From: Chloroflexota bacterium
GTDB lineage: Bacteria > Chloroflexota > Dehalococcoidia > Dehalococcoidales > UBA3254
Assembly (NCBI GenBank): GCA_017860765.1
Contig: JAGDMY010000125.1
Coordinates: forward strand, 1-5,128
Length of the DNA: 5,128 nucleotides
Direction: 5' to 3'
The position numbers and the translations under genes are program-made. Under the pieces are notes generated by a model. It ran no database searches, was not told the DNA's origin, and was given only the letters and a program-made list of their open reading frames with translations. Positions 1 through 5,128 of this stretch are shown one piece after another. The stretch's first letter is position 1, and every line of letters starts with the position of its first letter.

Positions 1-116
1 CAGAATGACAGGCAGAATGAGGGCTCTTACCGTTGACACTTGGTCTTCCGGTTAAGGGTCAGCGCCTGGGTTGAAGGATGAATTAGACAGAAAGGCCTTT
101 GATTGCCTGTTTATAA
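1..116. other. Downstream flank of the operon, no gene seen
   Basis: This stretch follows the ubiD stop codon. I see no convincing coding region. The best inverted repeat near the stop (AGGC at 93-96 with GCCT at 105-108) is only 4 bp and is not followed by a good T-run on the minus strand, so the operon has no obvious intrinsic terminator here and may continue or end beyond the left edge. The motif CAGAATGA occurs twice (1-8 and 13-20, 12-bp period). A minus-strand GTG at 39-37 opens a 13-codon frame that runs off the edge, but it has only a weak GGAAG upstream. Confidence 0.5.
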
Positions 117-1577
117 TTAGTCCAGGCCATACTGTTTCCACTTTTTATCGACTAATTCAGGGATTCCTTTAGAAGCCCGGGTACAATCCGGCGGGAAACG
201 GCGGTTTCCCCACTCGGCCCGGAAGGGGAAAAGTTCCCAATCGACGGTGGCATCGATAAGCAGCTTCTTCTGTACTCCGGCCCCATAAGCCAGCTCATCC
301 CTTAGCTCGTAAGGAATGCTCGGGTCGACGGGGGAACCCATCCATAACGGATAGACCAGAAGAGAACGGTCAAAGTCCATCTTGTCGTGCAGGGCCCACA
401 GGAGTGAGTGATCATCATGGACATCTACATCTTCTTCAACTACCATAACGATATTATAGACCTGACCGGCGTACTTTGAGCCCCAGAGAGCTGCGGCGAT
501 CTGCCTGGCCTGTCCTTGATAGGTCTTGTGAATTTTTACGGCCGTGATTGGGCCGACCTGCACGTCCAGAATTCCCGGGATTTCCTGTGAATCGAGGGTG
601 TTCCAGGCAACCGCCGAGAAAGTATTTCCGACCATCACCTTTAGCTCATCCTGGATTCCGCCAGCCATACCGGCATAACCACCCCGGAAGATGGGATCAT
701 TGCGAAAAGTTATGCAATTGACGTTAACGACCGGCCGTTTTCGGGCTTCTCCATAATAGCCTGAAGCTTCACCGTAAGGTCCTTCCATCTCATATTGACC
801 GGGATCGGTAGTCATCAAGCCTTCTACTACTATCTCAGAATTCGCCGGGACTTCGATATCTGAGGTCTCGCATTTAACGAGTTCAATTGGCTCCTGCCTC
901 AGAGCGCCTGCGAGATCATATTCAGGCCCCACCACGGGAACCCCGGATACGCACAGCAAGGCCGGGTCATACCCGTAAACAAAAGCTACCGGCATGGGTT
1001 TACCTATCTGCTGGTACTTGGCGAATACAGAGCCCCAGTCCTTCATGGGGATCATCAGTACCCCGATTTTGTTCCTGCTGTTGATCATGCCCCGGTAAAT
1101 ACCGCAGTTCAAGCGCCCGTCATCCGGGTCCCTGGTGACAGCAGAATAAAAGGTGTTGATATAGCGTCCTGCGTCGTCTTGATGCCATTTTGGCACCGGG
1201 AACTGGAAGAGATCGACATCCTTACCTTTCAGGATATTTTCTTTGACGGGGCCGGCCTTGACATGTTTAGCCCTAAGGGGTGATTTGGTTCTTTGCCGGA
1301 TGGTCTGGATCATCTCGGCGACCGGAGTGTCTTTGGGTAAATTCATCATCAGGTTCATGCGCGATCGAGCGCCCAGGCCATTGACAAATATTCTTCTACC
1401 CAGGGTATTCTTATAGCCCTTAATATTGTCGAATAAAAGGGCCGGGCCGTTCTGCATGTAAACTCTACGAATGATTTCAGCAATCTCTTCGTTCCAATCC
1501 ACCTCGGTGGAAATTTTCTTAAATTCTCCGGCAGCTTCCAGTTGGGCTATCCAGGATCGTAAATCTCGACTTGCCAA
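117..1577 (-). CDS. ubiD: UbiD-family prenylated-FMN-dependent (de)carboxylase
   Basis: This 486-residue cytoplasmic enzyme has the usual length of the family (about 450-510). UbiD-family enzymes use prenylated FMN, made by UbiX, to add or remove CO2 on aromatic or alpha,beta-unsaturated acids. Visible hallmarks are N157 and R162 in an N-x4-R context (NCGIYRG), the E252 motif VEG, and the catalytic acid pair E265/E270 in EGPYGE. These match the Asn, Arg and Glu residues of the Fdc1/UbiD active site. Residues 131-150 (WH, D-x-G-x-YI, TRDPD) are also family-typical. The metal-site histidine expected at about residue 178-179 is missing: the residues there are M178 and K179. The start is TTG, supported by AAGGAGG six bases upstream. 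The gene lies 23 bp after dctM, so it is probably co-transcribed with the transporter. No ubiX or small BsdD-type subunit gene is in view. The symbol marks the family only; a ubiquinone role is not implied. Family assignment is very sure, substrate unknown. Confidence 0.95.
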   Translation of the reverse strand: MASRDLRSWIAQLEAAGEFKKISTEVDWNEEIAEIIRRVYMQNGPALLFDNIKGYKNTLGRRIFVNGLGARSRMNLMMNLPKDTPVAEMIQTIRQRTKSPLRAKHVKAGPVKENILKGKDVDLFQFPVPKWHQDDAGRYINTFYSAVTRDPDDGRLNCGIYRGMINSRNKIGVLMIPMKDWGSVFAKYQQIGKPMPVAFVYGYDPALLCVSGVPVVGPEYDLAGALRQEPIELVKCETSDIEVPANSEIVVEGLMTTDPGQYEMEGPYGEASGYYGEARKRPVVNVNCITFRNDPIFRGGYAGMAGGIQDELKVMVGNTFSAVAWNTLDSQEIPGILDVQVGPITAVKIHKTYQGQARQIAAALWGSKYAGQVYNIVMVVEEDVDVHDDHSLLWALHDKMDFDRSLLVYPLWMGSPVDPSIPYELRDELAYGAGVQKKLLIDATVDWELFPFRAEWGNRRFPPDCTRASKGIPELVDKKWKQYGLD

Positions 1578-1583
1578 GGCTAA

Positions 1584-1590
1584 CCTCCTT
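1584..1590 (-). promoter_or_regulatory. Ribosome binding site deciding the TTG start of ubiD
   Basis: The minus strand reads AAGGAGG, then six bases (TTAGCC), then TTG. The near-perfect Shine-Dalgarno at ideal spacing fixes TTG at 1577-1575 as the start, and the encoded MASRDLRSWI N-terminus looks like that of other UbiD-family proteins. Confidence 0.85.
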
Positions 1591-1600
1591 TATGTCACGG

Positions 1601-2905
1601 CTAATACGTCATAAATTGCGGCAGGAAAGTCGCAATTACGGGCACGAACAAGATAATAACCAGAGCGGCAGTGATAGTTGCCACAAACGGGAGAATACCT
1701 TTGAAAATGGTACCCATGGGTACATCCGGGGCTATACCTTTGATTACGAAAACATTGATGCCTACCGGAGGGGTGATCATGCCCTGTTCGCCGACCAGCA
1801 CGATTAAGCAGCCAAACCAGATAGGATCAATATTCATTGCCAACATCGTCGGCCAGATGATCGGGATCGTCAGGGTAACCAGCGCCAGTCCATCCATGAA
1901 CATGCCGCCGATAGAATAGGCCACCATGATTAAGACCACGATGACCAGGGGAGAAACGTTGAGTCCGTTCATCCAGTTGGATAGCTCAATCGGGACCCTG
2001 GAGACCGCAATAAAACGGCCGAAAATCAAAGCCGCCACCATGATGAACATGATCATACAGCTGAGCTTGGCCGAATCCTTAAAGGCTGCTACCAGCCCAT
2101 CCCAGGAAAGCTTGCGTCGGGCCAGGGCTACGACGAAGACTCCGGCTGCCGAGATAGCTCCAGCCTGGGTGGCGGAGAATAAGCCAATGCCGAGTCCGCC
2201 GATAACCATAACGAAGAGAACCACCACTTCAATGATCCCGGCTGCGCCTTCCCACATCTTCCTGGCGCTGACAGGCGGGGAAACCGGTGCTAATCCCGGT
2301 TTTATCAAGCAGATAATAACTACCGTAATGATGATCATGATGGCCAGCATGATGCCGGGTAAAATGCCGGAGACAAACAGTTTACCGATGGAGGTCTGTG
2401 TCAAAATGCCATAGGTAATGAAGACGGTGCTGGGGGGAATCAGAACACCCAGGGTACCAGCCGCAGCCACTGTTCCCGTGGAAAGGGCATCATCATAGTT
2501 GAATTGCCTCATAGCCGGGATAGATATTTTCCCCATTGCCGCAGCAGTCGCCGCACTGGAACCGCAAATAGCGCTGAAACCGGCGCAAGCTGCGGTAGCT
2601 GCTACTGCCAGGCCTCCGGGGAGCTTGCGCAAAAGACCTGAAGCAGCAATAAAAAGACGCTCACCCACTCCCGAAACATAAGCTATAGACCCTGCCAGGA
2701 CAAACATGGGAATGACGGTGAAATTGTAGTTGCCAAACTGATCATAGAGCTCGCTTCCCAATAGGGACAGACCGGCGGTAGGGCCTTTTAGAATGACGAA
2801 ACCAACGGCGCCGCAAAACAGCATGGCGAAAGCTATGGGCATCCTTAAAAAAAAGAGGATAACCAGGACCACAATGCCGATTAGGCCGATGGTTACACTA
2901 TCCAT
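1601..2905 (-). CDS. dctM: TRAP transporter large membrane subunit DctM
   Basis: This 434-residue protein is highly hydrophobic and has the normal DctM length. It is the channel-forming, ion-coupled subunit of a tripartite ATP-independent periplasmic transporter in the cytoplasmic membrane, working with DctQ and DctP. The N-terminal segment at about 5-40 with RMPIAFAM is typical. The two pseudo-symmetric re-entrant loops are visible: residues 113-125 (CGSSAATAAAMG) with GTLGVLIPPS at 151-159, and the second copy GMITPPVGINVF at 375-386. About a dozen hydrophobic segments run to the C-terminus. Its ATG lies inside the end of dctQ: the 8 bases ATGGATAG hold both the dctM start and the dctQ stop, which favours translational coupling. 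A modest AAAGG lies 10 bases upstream, within dctQ. The next gene, ubiD, starts 23 bp downstream. The protein looks intact. Confidence 0.96.
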   Translation of the reverse strand: MDSVTIGLIGIVVLVILFFLRMPIAFAMLFCGAVGFVILKGPTAGLSLLGSELYDQFGNYNFTVIPMFVLAGSIAYVSGVGERLFIAASGLLRKLPGGLAVAATAACAGFSAICGSSAATAAAMGKISIPAMRQFNYDDALSTGTVAAAGTLGVLIPPSTVFITYGILTQTSIGKLFVSGILPGIMLAIMIIITVVIICLIKPGLAPVSPPVSARKMWEGAAGIIEVVVLFVMVIGGLGIGLFSATQAGAISAAGVFVVALARRKLSWDGLVAAFKDSAKLSCMIMFIMVAALIFGRFIAVSRVPIELSNWMNGLNVSPLVIVVLIMVAYSIGGMFMDGLALVTLTIPIIWPTMLAMNIDPIWFGCLIVLVGEQGMITPPVGINVFVIKGIAPDVPMGTIFKGILPFVATITAALVIILFVPVIATFLPQFMTY

Positions 2906-3437
2906 CCCGGGCGACCTTTCTGAACAGTTTGATCAGCTCAAGGAGCAATAAGAGGAACATGATGAAGAAGCAAAGGTCGGCAGCAAAAGAGAAAGGAAAT
3001 ATAGGGATATACAGGACCGCGGTGACATTCCCATCGGAGAGAAGGCTATAAGCCTTCTTAAACATCTGCCAGGTGGTTAAGGCAAAGAGGACCACGCTGA
3101 TAAGGCAGATAAACGAGGCGATCACCAGTTGGACTTTCGGAGAGAACCGCTCTACCAGGAGCTCAACCTCGATGTGGCCTTTTTTAGATTGGGTATAAGG
3201 CAAAGCAAAGGCAATCATGATTACAGCCAGGAGAGAGGTTATCTCAAATCCCCCCGGGAACGGCCAGTGTAAAGTCTTTGAACCAACGACATCTATTACG
3301 GTGATCACCACCATCACGGCAAATCCGGTCATGGCTACCCAGTTGAACCAGTTGGCAAGCATACCGATGAATTTGTCCAGGCCGTCCAGACCAGAAGCCT
3401 GGGCGCTCTTTCCATTACTTTGTGCATCTACCGACAC
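2898..3437 (-). CDS. dctQ: TRAP transporter small membrane subunit DctQ
   Basis: This 179-residue membrane protein matches DctQ, the four-helix partner that packs against DctM and helps scaffold the transporter. Four hydrophobic segments are visible at about residues 33-52, 66-83, 103-122 and 147-170. Between helices 2 and 3 is the family-typical stretch KKGHIEVELLVERFSPK (residues 85-101). The stretch after helix 1 (DVVGSK, then WPFPGGFEI) is also typical. The first 20 residues are polar and rich in Ser/Gly/Asp. The start is GTG, supported by AAAGGGGG eight bases upstream. The gene overlaps dctM by 8 bp and is separated from dctP by 162 bp containing two hairpins, so it could be made at a lower level than the binding protein. 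Confidence 0.94.
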   Translation of the reverse strand: MSVDAQSNGKSAQASGLDGLDKFIGMLANWFNWVAMTGFAVMVVITVIDVVGSKTLHWPFPGGFEITSLLAVIMIAFALPYTQSKKGHIEVELLVERFSPKVQLVIASFICLISVVLFALTTWQMFKKAYSLLSDGNVTAVLYIPIFPFSFAADLCFFIMFLLLLLELIKLFRKVARDG

Positions 3438-3445
3438 GCTGAAAG

Positions 3446-3453
3446 CCCCCTTT
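3446..3453 (-). promoter_or_regulatory. Ribosome binding site for the GTG start of dctQ
   Basis: The minus strand reads AAAGGGGG, eight bases, then GTG. No in-frame ATG is close by on either side (the first in-frame Met is residue 25), so this site supports GTG at 3437-3435 as the start. Confidence 0.75.
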
Positions 3454-3483
3454 AAATGGATTAAGGCTTACTTTTTAATTTAG

Positions 3484-3517
3484 AGGCTTGCCGGAGGAAA
3501 CATCATCCGGCAAGCTT
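3484..3517 (-). terminator. Stem-loop 2 in the dctP-dctQ gap (no U-tract)
   Basis: GCTTGCCGGA at 3486-3495 pairs perfectly with TCCGGCAAGC at 3506-3515 around a 10-nt loop, and the stem can be lengthened by a G-U and an A-U pair to 3484/3517. On the minus strand the bases after the stem are CTCTAAATTAAAAAG, so the T-run of a classical intrinsic terminator is absent. I infer an RNA processing, stabilising or attenuating element rather than a full terminator. Confidence 0.55.
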
Positions 3518-3537
3518 CCAATATTCCGTTAAAGGAG

Positions 3538-3570
3538 TAAAGGGTGAGCAATTTGGCAGCTCACCCTTTA
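3538..3570 (-). terminator. Stem-loop 1 after dctP (terminator-like or mRNA stabiliser)
   Basis: A perfect 12-bp inverted repeat pairs TAAAGGGTGAGC (3538-3549) with GCTCACCCTTTA (3559-3570) around a 9-nt loop, about 30 bp after the dctP stop. On the minus strand the 3' arm ends in CCCTTTA and is followed by CTCCTTTAACGG, an interrupted and weak T-rich tract. This suits a leaky terminator or a 3'-end stabiliser that would keep dctP mRNA above the downstream dctQM-ubiD mRNA. The role is inferred; the inverted repeat itself is plain. Confidence 0.65.
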
Positions 3571-3599
3571 TAGTGCAACTCTGCAAAGCGCCGAAATTT

Positions 3600-4739
3600 T
3601 TATTTGACCCAGGGAGCTGTGGGAAGAGGCTGAGTGCTCCAATAAGTAATGCGATCCTGTAAGTACTGCAGCATTTCGGCACCCGGGGCACCTTTTTCAT
3701 TTGCCTTTTGTACCCAGGCATCAATGGGAGCCTTCATGGCTGCCTTCAGGGCGGCCACATCAGCGGCTGAAGGCGTGTTGAAAGTCCTGCCGGGCAGCTT
3801 AAGGAAATTATCACGGCCGGTGGTATTTTCTTTATCCCATTCAACGGCCCTGGCGCCCAGTGCAATCTTCATGACATCGATAAGGGCTTGCTGGTCCTGC
3901 GGCTGCAGTTTGGCGAGGGAGTCTTTATTCATGATAATTATGGAGCAAGACGTAGAGGTAACAGAGCTAACGTCATACATATATTTGCACACTTCGTCGA
4001 ACTTAAAGCCGTGGAAAGCTTCAGGGGCTACGATCAACCCGTCAACCGTGCCCTTGGATATCATTTCATAGGTTTCTGTGATCGGAGCGATCTTAGCGGT
4101 GGCACCCAGGGCTTCCGCGATAGGCTTAGAGCCGGCGTGAGTTCTGATGGTTAAACCCTTGGCGTCGGTATTAGTTTTGATCTCAACCTTGGAAGTTCCA
4201 ACAACAAAAGCTGGCGGGGCGGCAAAATAGAGCAGTTTTACCTTGGAGAATTCAGCCTGGACCTGAGGATATTTGTTAAAGTAGTCGTTAGCGGCATTGG
4301 CAATGGCGAAAGAGCTGGGATAGCCGACCGGCAGTTCTGCCGCCGACATCAGCGGGAACTGGCCTGCATAATAGCCGACCACGGTCTCATTGATGTCGGT
4401 GACTCCGTTGATTGTAGCATTTATGCCATCGGTACCTGAGGCCAGACCGTTATTGTAGAACATCTGGATTTTAACTCTGCCGCTGGTCCTGGCGGCCATT
4501 TCTTTGACGATCCACTCATCAGTATCATAATTAGCCTTCTGGCCCGGGCCAGGGGTTTGCGTGTTAAAGTTTAAGGTAATTGCGGCAGGAGCAGGCGGAG
4601 CTGAGGTAGGCGCGGCAGTAGTTGACGGGGCGGCAGTTTTTGGCGGTGCTGTGGTTGCGGGTGCAGCTGAAGAACAGCCGGCGACAATCAGAGCGCAGGC
4701 TACGATTACAACTACCACGATGGCGAACAATTTTTTCAT
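3600..4739 (-). CDS. dctP: TRAP transporter substrate-binding lipoprotein DctP
   Basis: This 379-residue extracytoplasmic solute receptor captures the substrate outside the membrane and delivers it to DctQM. Residues 1-22 form a lipoprotein signal: MKK, a long hydrophobic core, then the lipobox VAGC with C22 as the lipidated cysteine. Residues 23-52 are a low-complexity Thr/Ala/Pro linker that likely tethers the domain to the membrane. The mature domain shows DctP features: the start of the fold at about 54, KGLTIRTHAG at 194-203 with R199 at the position of the conserved carboxylate-binding arginine, SKGTVDGLIVAPE at 228-240, and IIIMNKDSLAKL at 267-278. The arginine fits a carboxylate ligand. 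The ATG start has AAGGGGG five bases upstream. It is the first gene of the operon. C251 and C265 lie close together, but a disulfide is only a possibility. The family is sure, the ligand is not. Confidence 0.94.
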   Translation of the reverse strand: MKKLFAIVVVVIVACALIVAGCSSAAPATTAPPKTAAPSTTAAPTSAPPAPAAITLNFNTQTPGPGQKANYDTDEWIVKEMAARTSGRVKIQMFYNNGLASGTDGINATINGVTDINETVVGYYAGQFPLMSAAELPVGYPSSFAIANAANDYFNKYPQVQAEFSKVKLLYFAAPPAFVVGTSKVEIKTNTDAKGLTIRTHAGSKPIAEALGATAKIAPITETYEMISKGTVDGLIVAPEAFHGFKFDEVCKYMYDVSSVTSTSCSIIIMNKDSLAKLQPQDQQALIDVMKIALGARAVEWDKENTTGRDNFLKLPGRTFNTPSAADVAALKAAMKAPIDAWVQKANEKGAPGAEMLQYLQDRITYWSTQPLPTAPWVK

Positions 4740-4907
4740 TTCATCCCCCTTATTGTCATCGATACTTTTCAGTTCCGATACTGATTCCAGTAATGCTATC
4801 CTCTACCTATCGACCCTTTTTGGATGCATGCCCGGCGAATCAACGCGACTGTCTTATGGGACTGTCCAACGGCGTCCAAGCCATGGCTTAATCAAGTACC
4901 GGAATTG
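4740..4907 (-). other. Probable 5' leader of the dctP operon mRNA
   Basis: If the promoter at 4914-4942 is used, transcription would begin near 4907 and leave about 168 untranslated bases before dctP. The leader holds a perfect 12-bp palindrome AAGCCATGGCTT (4878-4889), a 7-bp direct repeat GACTGTC on the plus strand (4847-4853 and 4860-4866), a second direct repeat CGATACT (4760-4766 and 4776-4782), and a 5-bp hairpin TACTG-attc-CAGTA (4779-4792). I recognise no known riboswitch or attenuator in it and no credible small gene. Confidence 0.4.
4745..4751 (-). promoter_or_regulatory. Ribosome binding site of dctP
   Basis: The minus strand reads AAGGGGG followed by ATGAA and the ATG start. The spacing of five bases is slightly short but workable. 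It supports the start that gives a complete lipoprotein signal peptide. The ATG inside the spacer is out of frame. Confidence 0.75.
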
Positions 4908-4913
4908 GTTTGT

Positions 4914-4942
4914 AGTGTAACACCGTTTTGAGGACCTGTCAA
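4914..4942 (-). promoter_or_regulatory. Sigma70-type promoter of the TRAP-ubiD operon
   Basis: On the minus strand a perfect -35 box TTGACA (4942-4937) is followed by a 17-bp spacer and a -10 box TACACT (4919-4914), which matches TATAAT at four of six positions including both key T's and the A at position 2. The small dyad GTGTAACAC (4915-4923) overlaps the -10 box and could be incidental or a repressor contact. The expected start site is near 4907. Confidence 0.55.
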
Positions 4943-4985
4943 ATTGGCCAGAACTAACTATATAGGATGTAAACGTATTGTACAC

Positions 4986-5006
4986 TAATTCATTCACTAT
5001 GGATTA
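4986..5006. promoter_or_regulatory. Operator-like dyad between divergent promoters
   Basis: TAATTCAT (4986-4993) and ATGGATTA (4999-5006) form an inverted repeat with seven of eight positions matching and a 5-bp spacer, 21 bp in all. It lies about 43 bp upstream of the leftward -35 box and about 28 bp upstream of the rightward -35 box, a position typical of an activator or a shared regulator such as a LysR-type protein. The regulator family is inferred only from position and size. Confidence 0.35.
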
Positions 5007-5034
5007 ATCGCAGTGTGGCACAACTCAGGACGGT

Positions 5035-5064
5035 TTGACACAGACCTGATTTTCATGGTATATT
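5035..5064 (+). promoter_or_regulatory. Divergent sigma70-type promoter
   Basis: On the plus strand TTGACA (5035-5040), an 18-bp spacer and TATATT (5059-5064) form a near-consensus promoter, with six of six and five of six matches. The predicted start site is near 5071, about 50 bases before the ATG at 5120. By sequence it is stronger than the leftward promoter. Confidence 0.55.
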
Positions 5065-5119
5065 TCGCCCATCAATTCAGCCTGCTTTCTGTTGTAATGA
5101 AAGTTGGGAGTTCAGCGGC

Positions 5120-5128
5120 ATGAAAATC
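5120..5128 (+). CDS. Possible start of a divergent gene, cut by the window edge
   Basis: ATGAAAATC (Met-Lys-Ile) begins 9 bases after a GGGAG Shine-Dalgarno at 5106-5110 and about 50 bases after the predicted start of the divergent promoter. Only three codons are in view, so no product can be named. A divergent neighbour sharing a regulatory region with a catabolic operon is often its transcription regulator, but that is only a positional guess. Confidence 0.35.

Noticed and set aside
88..112. Possible intrinsic terminator after ubiD
   Set aside because: The stem is only 4 bp and no uninterrupted T-run follows on the minus strand.
1926..2414. 162-codon open frame on the plus strand
   Set aside because: It lies wholly inside dctM on the opposite strand. 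Its Met/Thr/Ile-rich translation is what antisense of a hydrophobic membrane gene gives, and it has no recognisable domain.
3503..3724. 73-codon minus-strand frame overlapping the dctP 3' end
   Set aside because: It is out of frame with dctP, spans both hairpins, has no ribosome binding site and shows no family features.
3649..4071. 140-codon open frame on the plus strand
   Set aside because: It is antisense to the well-supported dctP gene, has low-complexity Ala/Ser/Phe composition, and belongs to no recognisable family.
4561..4920. 119-codon open frame on the plus strand over the dctP start and upstream region
   Set aside because: Its N-terminal Ala/Gly/Val-rich part is the antisense of the lipoprotein's Thr/Ala/Pro linker. 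It has no ribosome binding site and would run through the promoter and leader.
5016..5031. TGGCAC on the plus strand as a possible sigma54 -24 element
   Set aside because: The matching -12 TTGC is absent at the required spacing.
5026..5072. Minus-strand 15-codon frame starting ATGGGCGAA
   Set aside because: It is short, has no Shine-Dalgarno, and overlaps the divergent promoter.

Overview
The window carries one compact four-gene operon on the minus strand, read from right to left. It encodes a complete three-component TRAP transporter (substrate-binding lipoprotein DctP, small membrane subunit DctQ, large membrane subunit DctM) followed by a UbiD-family prenyl-FMN-dependent (de)carboxylase. 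The gene order P-Q-M-UbiD, the 8-bp dctQ/dctM overlap, the 23-bp dctM/ubiD gap and a good Shine-Dalgarno before each of dctP, dctQ and ubiD all point to one transcription unit. The simplest reading is uptake of an organic acid, probably an aromatic or unsaturated carboxylate, coupled to its decarboxylation (or a related carboxylation) in the cytoplasm. The substrate cannot be read from the sequence.

Layout: 1-116 is the downstream flank, with no gene seen. 117-1577 is the UbiD-family enzyme, 1601-2905 DctM, 2898-3437 DctQ. 3438-3599 is a 162-bp gap holding two strong tandem stem-loops. 3600-4739 is DctP. 4740-5128 is a regulatory region. This region has a sigma70-type promoter for the operon (TTGACA, 17-bp spacer, TACACT), a leader of about 168 nt, an operator-like dyad, and a second promoter facing the other way (TTGACA, 18-bp spacer, TATATT). 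The second promoter leads to a Shine-Dalgarno and an ATG at 5120, which is probably the start of a divergent gene cut off by the window edge.

Organism: a bacterium of roughly balanced base composition, with strong AGGAGG/AGGGGG-type ribosome binding sites, TTG and GTG starts, and a lipoprotein whose cleavage site is followed by a Thr/Ala/Pro-rich linker. This would fit an anaerobic Firmicute of the Peptococcaceae type or a Chloroflexota/Dehalococcoidia-like organism. That placement is a guess from style, not from a marker gene.

The most interesting points are: the UbiD-family protein keeps the catalytic Arg/Glu/Glu set but has no histidine where characterised members carry a metal/prFMN-phosphate-site His; two hairpins separate the binding-protein gene from the membrane-subunit genes; and a dyad sits between divergent promoters. 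I found no mobile element, CRISPR array, tRNA or rRNA, and no clearly new type of system.
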